Assembly (NCBI GenBank): GCA_036924285.1
Contig: JAYKYS010000005.1
Span: forward strand, 7,812,001-7,876,000
Direction of reading: 5' to 3'
From: Asterella californica
Taxonomy: Eukaryota > Streptophyta > Marchantiopsida > Marchantiales > Aytoniaceae
Length of the DNA: 64,000 bases
In this document: positions 24,301 through 35,027 of the stretch, piece after piece
Layout of the letters: each line of letters opens with the position of its first letter
Numbering within the stretch: the first letter of the stretch is position 1
Notes under the pieces: generated by a model
What the model was told of the DNA's origin: nothing
The model's input: only the letters and a program-made list of their open reading frames with translations
The model's database searches: none
Position numbers and translations under genes: made by a program

Positions 24301-27300
24301 CAAAGTACGCAAACTTTTCAATTTGACCAGGTCAACTCCCACCTCGCCAGACAGCTCGTTGTTAGACAAGTCCAGATTCTGCAGATTCGTCAGTAACTCG
24401 ATCTGAATAGGTATGTTTCCGCTGAAGGCGTTATTGCTCACATTCCTGTGGACGTTAAATAACGTCATCAAATCATCAATTTTTAATTAGGTGAATCTGT
24501 CACTTCAAACTTTAGACTGAGGATCACAATAGTGTAAACGAATGTACGAAGTACATTAATTATGGAATGAGACATGGAATGAGTCTTTCACGGGTTACTT
24601 CAGGGAACAATATCTTGCTTACTGTAGCAGAAAGTACTATCTTGACAGTTTTAGCAGAAATATGTCAGCCAGTTCAGCCAGAAACCAGTTTATTAAGCTG
24701 TGAATAACTAAAATGAGATTCACAGAAAGTTCGTAGAAATTCAACCGGAGAGAACAAGCTTATGTCCTTAAATAAGGTAATACAATCACCGAGTGGCACA
24801 TCGATTTAGTCAACCAAGTGTCAGAAAATCTGTATGCGAAACAAAGGAGGCGGCATTCATCTAGATCACTTGCTATCGTGGAGGAGAAGGGCATAGTGTC
24901 GTCCAACTTACAGGACAGTAAGTGTATCGTCCAATGCGCTTACTAATGAGTCTAAATTCCCTCTGAAGCCATTATAGGATAGGGATCTGTAATACATATG
25001 ACATGGGCACGTTAGTTTTCAACCCGCTCATTTCTGGTTCGATCCAGATCCCCTAGCATTCGCTGTGTGATTCTGAACTTACTTATACTCGCTGAATCCA
25101 GTAAACTACGAAGTAAACTATGCAAAAGTACACAACAGGAATGAAGTATGCTGTCTCAGGTGCACTGAACTTCAGTTGAGAAACGGGACATCAATTTTGA
25201 ACACAACCTGGGATCATTGTCGAAAAGACTAATAAGTAGAATGTTTCAACCACTTACAGAAATTCCAGATTCTGCAGGGACTCAGATGTAAAGGTTGGAA
25301 GTTCACCAGTCAGTTCGTTTCTTTCCAAGTTGCTACAATTCCTCGTACAGTTCATATACAAGATCAGATTAATTAACGCATTCTGAACTTCTAAATATCG
25401 GAACATTCTAAATAAATTCAGCTTGCGAACAATCACACAACCCTGACGACAGTGATACATCATTTAGTCAATCAGATGCGGAAGTTTAAGCATCAGGCAG
25501 TAAACTAAGTGAGTTAGTGGCGTACAGTACTCTAAGAGAGGATATGTTCCCGAGAGAGCTCGGCACGCTCCCGCGGAAGCTGTTGTTTGACAGGTCCAAA
25601 ACCGTCAAACGAGTCAACTTTCCAAACGCAAGAGGCAAATTTCTGCCAACGCCTTTGCTGGTAAGATTTCTGCAAATTAACGTCATCCATCACGGGCTCA
25701 GTGCGGTTGATCACTCATAACCTGTTCGCACTATCTGCACTCAACTGAATAGATCATTACACACTGGAGGAAATGCCTTTCGGAAGTATATATCACTTGA
25801 GACCTAAAATTGGACTCTGAATACACGATCATGATCAGCAGCAGGAATAGAGAGATGCAGATCATCCGGAACTGACTTGCAAGTGTCTCCATTTGTGAGT
25901 TTGTATACAAGGTATACGTAATGAAGATGCACAGATTGAACAGCCTACATTTGCGTGACTCGTGGTGGCACTTCTATGCTGCAAACTATCCAAGCCCACG
26001 GAACCGGCAGGCAAGGATCGCCACTTCCATCTAAATGATCAGGAAACTCGAGGGCGAAGTCTCCAACGGCCACAGCTGGGAATTACATTGTTTGCGAATG
26101 AATGTCAGATATAAAATAGTTCAGTGGAGCGTATGATTCTAAAACTAGGAAATCTAACACAATTCCCGTTCCCGACCACGTAGTCAGGGACTCTGTACAA
26201 TATATTCCTCTATTGCTCGTGCTCTGTACACAAATCAATACTGCCAGATGTACATGAAAAAGGAGGATGTCTTTCTAGGTTTGTGATTATGATTTAAAGG
26301 GGAAAGGGAAAGGGAAAGGGAAAATAAAGCCAACGAAAGTAACTTTCCCTAGTCTCACCATCGTCTTCAAGAGTCCTCCCTGTCACGGAATTCAGTTCCC
26401 CGTACATCTCTGCCATGTTGATCATTGCCGCTAGGTCACTGCTACCGTTCGCGCTGACTGTGAAGGTGATTACGTCGCCGTTGAGAACCCAGTTTCTGCT
26501 GTAAAGCCGAGACCATTGGTCAGAAAGTACCCAGTCAGGGTAAAAGTTCTTGCTTCCTTCTCCCTGGTCGTAGTCGAGGTCTATGAAACGTGTAGCATTA
26601 CTTGTGTCCAAAATGTCGTAAAAGAGGAAATTACAGTGGAAAGTTAGCGTTGGTCGCTGTGGTCTTGGTTTTGTAAGGTTCCATTGGAAGGAAATATTGC
26701 TTTCCAACGATCTCCCTTCCCATGCTGTGCTCATCACCGCCTCAGGTGGATCAACATCTATATTGATAATAAATCTAGACACGTTCACATACGAGTTATT
26801 TCTTACAGACATGACATCTGTGGACTGAATGCTGGGAATTGGTGGACTAGACCATAGACGGTCATATTTATCACTGGGATACCTGCATCGACAAGAATAT
26901 ATACAGTGTAAGGAATAACCTTAGAGCTACACTTCGGTGTCCCGAATGGGGGACTGAAGCCGAACACACCAGCAGCAAAACTTTGTAACATGCGGTATGC
27001 AAGAAGTTATTTTCCCAATTTAGTGGCTGCACTCCACTAGCCACAGGATACGGAACCCGACAACCCGAAACGTACCTGAGCGAAGGCAACTTTGGATCGC
27101 CTCCAAAGTTCAGGCGGGAGATCGCCATGAGGTAAGATGTTTCTCCGTGTACACGTGAGGCATCGCTTTCTACCCTAGTACGGTACATACCATCCTTTAA
27201 GGGCCGCAACTCCAACGCTGAAATTGCTGGCATCGACGACCTGTCCTCCAGAGGAACAAGGCAGACGTATACGTTGGTAGCGAAAGACGTGATTATCACC

Positions 27301-28346
27301 TCAATGGTCTGAGGGTGAAGCTCATCCAAGTCAACTGTTGATAAGTATGTCGAGTCCACAGAGAAGTAAAAGCGGGTGGTGTAAGCACTGAAGGAGATGA
27401 ATTCCCCGCTGATATCCTTGGCCTTCAAGTTGCGACTTGGAAACGTGGCTCGAAGAAGGTACTTCTTTGGCCATCCAGAGGAGTTGAACTCGACACTCAG
27501 ATTGTAGCAGTACTTGGACCGTGGCAGGCGAGCACGGTTACCCGGATAGAAAACTAGAGCAGTTTCTAAACGTTCTGCATTATCTACAGGAGTTGAGCTT
27601 GGAGCAAGCGTTACGTTCGCGTTGACAGTGACACCTTCATTCTCGAGTTGGTCTGCCGCTTGTAAATACTTTCTATCGCCCTCCCAATCCAAGGTAGTGA
27701 GAGGATCCCAACCGCCCCGCCCCCCGCTGTCTATACTAACAAAGCCTGAAAATCATACACGATGAGATCTTGAGTGAGCAATTCACGAAATTAGGATTCC
27801 AGCCGGGTGCCAATTTACAGTTACCGCTTGTGCACAATATATACTCTTCACTAGCTCATCGATTTGAGACTAGAAAACATAATCACAAAGAAATGCCGAC
27901 TTTCGACCATGGACCACTTGAGACTAGAAGAACAACAAAATATAGAAGGTTAGTAATGATCATTTAGCTGGTTCTGGACAAAATCCCTTCCGCTCTACCG
28001 GGGATTCAGTTGTTGTGAAGCTTCGATGTTCCTTTGCAGTTTTCTTCCCTACGTAACTTTCTACATATGAGGAGTCTAGATGTAAGAAATTCGTACACCT
28101 ATTGCGCACACTAGATATCAACGTCCAAGCCTTCTTACGGTAAGCCAACACAACCAGTCAGCACCGGACTCCTGCTGTAGCATTTGAAAGACATCAAGCA
28201 AAAGACAAGAGACAGTGAATTCGAAGCAAACAATTTACTACCTCACCTTCTGGAGATTCAGATGCGACAGGGAAGACAAGCGAGTTCAACAAGAATGCCT
28301 CGACGGCTACAATCAATAACCAGAAGCTTGTGGCGTCCAGTTCCAT
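18370..28346 (-). CDS. malectin-like LRR receptor-like protein kinase
   Basis: Membrane receptor kinase of about 1180 residues. Exons: 28346-28247, 27745-27076, 26882-26359, 26075-25949, 25669-25526, 25332-25258, 24986-24912, 24445-24302, 24052-23975, 23367-23137, one ending at 22806, 22601-22458, 22308-22190, 21965-21758, 20089-19981, 19797-19672, 19463-19313, 18741-18370. All sites are GT-AG and phases agree except around the exon ending at 22806. Order: signal peptide, malectin-like domain (GFVSIDSGG to [11 protein letters not shown]), [14 protein letters not shown], five to six LRRs, TM helix ([23 protein letters not shown]), kinase. Kinase motifs: [44 protein letters not shown] (SPE for APE). 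It should phosphorylate Ser/Thr; the ligand is unknown. The ATG at 28346 is chosen because the signal peptide follows it directly. Confidence 0.9.
20090..21757 (-). other. large intron of the receptor kinase with internal repeats
   Basis: This intron of 1668 bp splits the kinase domain between LAEALWG and GSDTVFLSW. It contains dispersed direct repeats: GTGCACCCAG blocks at about 21316-21350 and 21437-21470, and GAAATGCGTCTTAC blocks at about 21385-21415 and 21698-21724. No ORF with a domain is present. Confidence 0.6.
26298..26324. repeat. GGGAAA microsatellite in an intron
   Basis: About four GGGAAA units lie just inside the intron after the third exon of the receptor kinase gene. This is simple sequence; it differs from the plant telomere repeat. 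Confidence 0.9.
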
Positions 28347-28961
28347 CGCACGCCTCGACTTGAGGTAAGATACAAAGTGGTCACTCTGAGTCAGTGATAC
28401 TTTGTAACGATTCACCGGGAGTTCCTTGAGAGCTTGAAAAATCGAATTTCTACATGCATCTACCGGTTGTGATATCCACCGGTCGATCCATCTCCATGAG
28501 CCTACAGAACATTCCAGTTCCAATACTCGCAAGCATCGATGCGTGCCACAGGTTCTTGAATGCTGAGGACTCTTGGCCCCAATCAGTGTTAAGGTCCAGG
28601 GAAGGACTCCTTATGCTTAAGGTCATCTAGAGTCTAGACATCTGTATCGCTACTCTAGACGTAAAGTGGACAGCGCCACCAGCTTATGTCATGACCAGGG
28701 AAGCGCAGACATTTGAAACTCCAGAAACGGACAGAATCTTAGCAAGTGCAGACATTGTCAACTAGGATGCTTCTGTGATGTATAGGGACTCTTGTATAGG
28801 GACTCAAAACATTGATTTCTCAAGGACAACGTCAGCGAACTTCGGGCTATAGCGTCACTCGCGTGGAGTACTGTACACGCACGTATACAGAATTTGTCAA
28901 AATCTCCCTTTTCAGTTCAGCTTTAGCTTTCTTCTTTTTTTCGCGTGAACGACAGGAATTT
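28347..28961. other. upstream region of the receptor kinase gene
   Basis: This should hold the 5' untranslated region and proximal promoter on the minus strand. The upstream in-frame extension to 28532 lacks protein-like features. No core promoter motif can be called with confidence. Confidence 0.4.
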
Positions 28962-28996
28962 TTAACAGGGGGACACTTTTTGTGTCCCCCTGTTAA
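28962..28996. repeat. perfect hairpin, 15-bp stem, 5-nt loop
   Basis: TTAACAGGGGGACAC, TTTTT, then the exact reverse complement GTGTCCCCCTGTTAA. It lies about 620 bp upstream of the receptor kinase start codon. Confidence 0.95.
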
Positions 28997-29033
28997 TGAC
29001 ACAAGCCTAACCCAAAGGATCATAGGCGGCTGG

Positions 29034-29072
29034 CACCGTCTCACCACGCACAGGTGAGACGGTGCGTGGTGA
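29034..29072. repeat. two mutually exclusive hairpins
   Basis: CACCGTCTCACC (29034-29045) pairs perfectly with GGTGAGACGGTG (29053-29064). The overlapping TCACCACGCA (29041-29050) pairs perfectly with TGCGTGGTGA (29063-29072). Only one of the two can form at once. Confidence 0.9.
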
Positions 29073-29222
29073 CAAACCAAGGTACAGGAACATCGAAAAT
29101 TAAACTAGGATCTCCTACACCAAGGAAGACGGAGAGCACTGGCCTTTTACACCACATCAGAAGCGAGCTGCACTAACTGATTACATGTAATCCTCGAAAG
29201 AGCTATCAGAGAAAGTGTAGAA

Positions 29223-29248
29223 CACGAGACGAAGGAGTTTGTCTCGTG
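29223..29248. repeat. inverted repeat CACGAGAC / GTCTCGTG
   Basis: An 8-bp perfect stem with a 10-nt loop. It is followed at 29298-29345 by two direct copies of GGGAAAATCACTGT. Confidence 0.85.
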
Positions 29249-29345
29249 GCTTCTGTGACGAACAGTACTCTCCCATAGAGGCCCTCACGAGCAGACCGAT
29301 GGGGAAAATCACTGTTTTACAGGGTTTACATGGGAAAATCACTGT

Positions 29346-30330
29346 GCACTTCAGCTTTAGCTTTGAGTTTAGCACGGTCCAGGTAAAATATCACCTTCAA
29401 TTCAAGCCTCATGAGTACGTGTCCTGAAGTTCAGTGAAGATCCGGCATCCGAATCTTGTTCCTTGTCTGATTCTGTTGGAAGGGCTTGTCCAGTGCTTCA
29501 TACCTGGCGAAGAATCGTATTGTGCATCAGGTTATGTCAATAATAGTCCTTGCCACTTAACCGGAGCGACAAAATCACTGTTTCCTGTAGACTGAAAGTA
29601 CAGTATATTATACTTTACGTATGAGTAGTGTTATTTCCTTTTTCTGTAAATTTCTTATAAGTTTTAGTGATTTAGGTTTCTCTAAATTATCTTTTCAAAT
29701 AGTTAATACTTTAGAATCCAAAAGTAATAAATATCAGTAAAAAAATTAATTCTCATGTATCTTATTATTTGTACTTATTATAAATCATTTTTTTCCCAAA
29801 TTTTATTTTGTTTGAGTTAATCTTTCGTTGTATATTACGTTTTGCGTTGGCATATATCTCTTAGGCATGAATTTATTAACTGAAATTGAGTGAGGTAATC
29901 CACTTGAACAACTAGGGGTCTCTACTTGGAAAGACCAAAGGTGGAGCAGTCTTTCCATCTTCAGCAATCAAGGGTGGACTGACCGCTCTAGTTGAAGCAA
30001 CAAAGGGTGGAGTGGATGATTGGATGGAGCGATCCAGGTAGAGTGATCACTCGGATGTCGTATCGTGGATGGACTAGGGAGTAAAACTATGGCACTGGGC
30101 TTAGGTCCCATGCTACCAAACACTATATAAGTTGGAGGTTTTAAAGTTAAGCATCTAGAAGCTGTAAAATTTTTCTTCTGTAAATTCGACTTAAGAGAGT
30201 TTGAGATGAATGTTGAGTCATTTTTAGTCGAACTTGATAACTTTGAAACTATAGCAATTATTCACACGTAGTTTAGTTAAGATCATTCTTTGCTATCATT
30301 CGAAAGAATATACATAGAAGTCGTCGTTCC
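29346..30330. other. intergenic DNA, no gene
   Basis: The stretch is AT-rich from 29600 to 29880, then has GGTGGA-rich degenerate repeats (29935-30060). No coding or RNA gene is recognised. Confidence 0.4.
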
Positions 30331-30384
30331 GGCCAAGGGAAGGAAAATGTCAAGCGGCCAGGGGAAGGAAAATGTCAAGCGGCC
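30331..30384. repeat. two-unit tandem repeat, about 25 bp
   Basis: GGGAAGGAAAATGTCAAGCG occurs twice in a row, separated by GCCAG. Confidence 0.85.
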
Positions 30385-30546
30385 GACACGAAAAAAGAAA
30401 TCAAAGAAGAAGATTGATTCAGGTACACATGTGTGGAGGTGTTGAATATATCAGTTCCCGAATTCTGGCCTGGTCCTTTGGAAACAGTTTCAGGCACTGA
30501 CACACTGTCTCTAATATAAAGTTTATATAGTAAAATTTTCCAGAGA

Positions 30547-30612
30547 AGGTGAATGGCGCAGTACAAACAGGCTGTGCCTAGGGAGCTGGTAGCCTCAGTT
30601 CGAATCTCCCTA
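30547..30612 (+). repeat. tRNA-derived SINE head or tRNA relic
   Basis: An A-box-like TGGCGCAGTAC (30554-30564) and a B-box-like AGTTCGAATCT (30597-30607) are 43 nt apart start to start, close to true tRNA spacing. The acceptor stem does not pair, so it is not a functional tRNA gene. A pol III-derived SINE or a decayed tRNA is the likely reading. Confidence 0.45.
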
Positions 30613-31290
30613 CATGCAAACTCATAAATGAAAAAGTTCGTCTGTTCAGAGTAGTCATGGGGACGCTTAACAGAAAAAAAGAAAGTCTTTGGATGGGTGT
30701 GCTCCAAATTTGGTTAAACTAAAGTGTTTAGAGTGTTGTTGTAAGTCTGGTTACAAAAGTCGGTTGGGATTGAAACTGATACCACTCTAGAGGATTTTTG
30801 AAGGTTTTTCCTATGACACCAAGACATTAGATTTGGAGCTCCAAGGAGAAAACTATGAGCTAGACTAAGTGAAGTTTCTGAAGACTTTGAATCAAAATGT
30901 CACTACACAAATATTCATACGTTTAGAAAATGAACTTTGACTAACCGTTGAGACAACTGAGAAAGATCTTGATATCTTTGGAAAGTATCTGAGCTTGCTG
31001 AGAGCTTTCCATAACATCACAACGTATCTGTTGCGTGATGAGTGTCCGAGAAAACCCAGAGTTACTGACTGTGGACTTCTCATGGATAAGAAAGTCTGTC
31101 AAGAAGCGTGTATCTAAGCAAAAGTCAAATGCTAAGTGTAAATCTGTTTTTTATTTACACTTCCAAACCCAATCCAATTTTGAACTTTGCAAACTTACTC
31201 CAAGTTCAAAAGTGACAACCTATACATGTAGTAGCTTATCCGACCGTACTTCAACCTCCCCAAGTGAAGTTAATGCAAGATAAGCTTTTC
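30613..31290. other. intergenic DNA, no gene
   Basis: No protein domain or RNA gene is seen. Short frames here (for example 31035-31283) have no coding signature. Confidence 0.35.
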
Positions 31291-32914
31291 TAACCCAAAA
31301 ATATTTCTAAGTGTAAACTTTGAGCTCTCCTTTCAGCTTTTTCTAACTCAAACACCTACAATTATCTCCTCTCAACTCTAAATCCAATGTTTGGTTATCT
31401 TATGAAAAGTTCTTTCCAAATGCTCTCCAGTGATACCAAGAAAACACAAAACCAAGCTATGTAGCCACTAGTATAGTCATTCAACTTTACCGAAATCATC
31501 CCTACATATGAAATATATACACTGAAATTTTCTCCCAAAACCAACAGCTCTTCCAAATCTGACAGAACAGATGGATAGCTCTGCCAAAAATCTTTTGGTG
31601 ATACCAAAAAACATCCAGAAAAGACACATATAGCCGTGTTATGACCCTCCCAAGATTCACCCTAATGCCTTGGTGCATAAAAAGCTTCTGCAGCCGCAGA
31701 AGCTTTTTGCTTGAACATCATATTTTGATCGTTTGTAGTTAAGCAGCCTTTTCTCCAATTCTAGTTTTTGCATGTGCTACAATGAGACACTAAATACAAG
31801 CTTTTTGACGATACTCGTAACTCCCAAGACGAAGCACCGTAACCTAAACTACAATCTAGCAAAGTTGTCTTGAGCCCTCCTCAAGGAAAAGCTTGCACTG
31901 TCATGCAAGCTTTTTCAGAACTTTCTCAAAATAAGACTCTTAAGTTGAGCAGAACGCTGACACATCTGTTAAAAGTCTTTTCAAATGTACCAATTTCACC
32001 TTATACAGACACTGATCAAAGGTCCGCGTTGACTCACTTATAAATCTTCGCTTCCAAAAATTCTTAGAAAACCAGAAAACTTTGAATATTTGCCATGTAC
32101 TGAGTATATCTCCAAATCGATTGATTTCAATTGCCCTTGAAAGTCTTTTCTGTAAGCTCACGAATGAGACCAAAAACTCCCCAAATAGCTATGTGTAGTC
32201 ACAGTATTTCTAAATGGTCTATCTCAAGGTTTTGGAAGCAAGACCTTGAAACATCATCTGCAAACAATACTTCTCAACTGAAAGCTTTCATGGACACGTA
32301 AGCTTTTGCTCCCGGAGCTCTGAAACAGCTTCATCTTTCCCCTCTTCGATCTTGAAAGATTCCACGACCGTGAAAGTTTTTCCGTCCAAAATTCAGTTCT
32401 AACCTCCTTGAACTCCAACCATAGCCTGAAAACGGTGCGGAAGCTTTTTGTTCAAAAGTTCCCAAAAATCTATTTCGTACCAATCGAAACATGTCACAAA
32501 TTCTAGCAAAAATCCAGTAGCCTTAGGGTATCTTTTTCAAAAATCCTCCTTTTTGTCCTTAGAGGTTCTATTTTGTATTATTCATCACTTGTACCTTCAG
32601 ATTATGGATCCAAGTCACGAGTCAAAATCGATATATTTTTCTCATAATTTATAAACTGCACTAATTATTACATAGGACACTATTTCTTGTAACTGAAGAC
32701 ACGAGGTTAGTCTCCACAACGAGCTCTACATTCTAATACTTCTACTCTTTCTCAAAGTGATACTTTAGCTCAAGCTAAGGGGCAGCTTGTCTAACTTAGC
32801 CCAAGCTTAGCTCTTGCATAGCTTGGTAAGCTCTGATGCAGCTTCTTGAGGAAATGTCACTCGGGTGTTTTCTGAAGACTTGTTTCACCGTATGAGATGT
32901 CTCATAAGACGACA
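31291..32914 (-). repeat. probable diverged 3' LTR of an old element 2 relative
   Basis: The stretch ends in GACA directly before a polypurine tract and the 3' end of an element 2-like gene, so it is in the LTR position. It has hairpins at 31679-31708 (13-bp stem AAAAAGCTTCTGC, 4-nt loop) and 31887-31914 (11-bp stem AAAAGCTTGCA, 6-nt loop). It also has loosely repeated TGATACCAA blocks (31430, 31605). The left border is not defined and there is no sequence match to the young LTR. Confidence 0.4.
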
Positions 32915-35027
32915 TTCACCCCCCTCCAAACTTGCATATCCTCCGGTATGTATCAACTCTTCCACTAGTTCCCAAGACTCTCTAAGTTGTCATCTTTCTC
33001 TTCAACCTCTTCAACATCTTCAACGTCTTCCTCAAGTAGAAGATCTTCATCAATATCCATGATCTGTCCTGATTCTGAAAAATCGGCTAGCTCAGCAGAT
33101 CCTCTTCTCCTTCTGAACAACTTGATGCGCTTACCGACGACAAGAAGTCTCAAAGATGTATCATCAAGCTCCTGCAAAGAATAAGTAGCATTATGATGTA
33201 CGTCTATGACAACATATGGACCAAACCATCTCCTAGAAAATTTACAAACTGTAGAATGTTGGTTTTCTAGAGTAATGTCATACACCAAAACTCAATCTCC
33301 AACGTATATGGATTTTGATCGGAGGTTATGGGTCTTGTCAAACTTGTCTTTATTCTTGAGACGAGCCTCTTTCAGCTTCTGTTATGCTTCTATAAGATCC
33401 CCTCTCTATGTTCTAACTGCTTGATATGAAGTGCAAGATGCAAGACAATCCGTTCTGTCTTCTTATGATAAAGTTGCTCATGTAAGGAAGTCCTCCTCTA
33501 TTGGCATAATCAACTTTTGATCCAACATCAGTTCAATAGGCATATATCCAGTAGTAGTGCAATGAGACCTCTTATCAACCCATAGAGCAAAGGGGAGCAA
33601 CCTATGTCACTCTCAATGTCTACCATCACATGTCTTCATCAAGGCCTGAATAATCAATGGATGTCCTCGTTCGCTCTTACCAATCTCCTTTGGATTCATC
33701 GCAATAGTGAGTTTGAGTTTCACTCCGTATCGAGCAAGAATTCCTTCACCTTCTGTACCACGTAACTCTTCTCTGTCTGCACTCAATCTTCCAACAGACC
33801 CATATCTAGAGATAATGTCCTCAAGAACAAACCTACACATATCTTCTGTGGTCTTCGTCTTCAGAGCTCATCCTTCTACAAAGTTGGAGAGGTCTTCACG
33901 AGCTAACACCAAGTACCCCATACCCAATAACCTCGGAGGCATCCTTATCAAATCAAGAATCCATTGGAAGTGAATACTAGGTGGATAAGTAGGCATCAAA
34001 CCATCTCTGTAATGCACCTTCGAGTAAAACTGACAACGCAAGCATGAGCTCACAAAGTTCACCACATCTTGATATAGATCTTTCCACCAGTATCGCTCTT
34101 TTAATTTTGTGTAGGTAGTCCAAGCTCCCCAATGTCCGACCCATAAGGTGTGATGGAACTCCTTCATCAGTTTTTGCTTGGACTGCAGATCATCTATAAC
34201 TAGTAGAAGTGCTCCATCTCTTCTCTTCATACGCTTCCAAAGATACTCGTCTTGTAACAAGTAATCATATGCCTTCCTTCTTATCTCTCTGAACTCTACA
34301 TCACTTGTCTGTTTAAAAAATTCAGATAGAACCTAATGTCACGTAATCTTTTCGTGTAGAACTCCTCTTTGAATGGCAGTGGCTCCAAGTCTGAAGTCTG
34401 CTGACCAACTTGGCACCAAACATTTCTCTTCTCTTCATCCTCAACTTTTAATATCATCTCATCTTCATCTACATAACGAGCCTTAGATAACATGTCTGCT
34501 ACTAGATTTTCTTTTTCGGTTATGTATTTTTGCTCAAGGTTCAAACTCTAGATGTAAGCAGTCCATCGCAGCATTACTATGTTCTACGTATTCCAATTTG
34601 ATATCATACCAAGCAAAGATAACAATCTGTATCTAGAATCACACGAGCTCCAATCAAGAACTCTCCATCTATCTTCATAGCAAATAGCTCCCCATAATTC
34701 ACACCACTTGAGAATAGTTACGTTGACTGTCTGTCAAGATTCAGACTCCAAATCTAGAAACAAACTGCACATTGTCTACATCTTCCTAACCAACTACCTA
34801 TCCAATCATTTTTGGACTCGTATCTATAGTTAGTATCACAAGTCTTCCGCTCTCATAGTTAAGTCTCCTTAGTACATGTGGAGACTTCAGAATATCCTTC
34901 AGCCGCTCCATCGTCTCATGATGATCTTGCCGTCAAGTAAACCTCTTCTCATTTCACAGAAGTGCATATAGAGGCTCGACAACATGTGCATAATGAGAAA
35001 TACTCGCGCGAAAGAACACACAAGCTC
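32915..35027 (-). pseudogene. truncated old copy of element 2: RNase H and integrase
   Basis: Collinear with 7263-9382 of element 2, from the polypurine tract through integrase and RNase H into the end of RT. Matching pieces include ENQHSTVCKFSRRWFGPYVV, RYWWKDLYQDVVNFV, CLRCQFYSKVHYRDGLMP and YHLEQKYITEKENLVADMLSKA-like RNase H text. Frames are broken many times. The homology stops sharply after CAAGCTCCTA at 35027, so the 5' half is missing. The copy reads through the position of element 2's 8510 frame break, which helps to classify that break as damage. Confidence 0.85.

Noticed and set aside
26298..26324. Telomere-like repeat
   Set aside because: The unit is GGGAAA, which differs from TTTAGGG, and it is a short intronic microsatellite.
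28812..29080. Opposed short frames over the hairpin cluster
   Set aside because: The inverted repeats keep both strands open; the translations are repeats of the stems.
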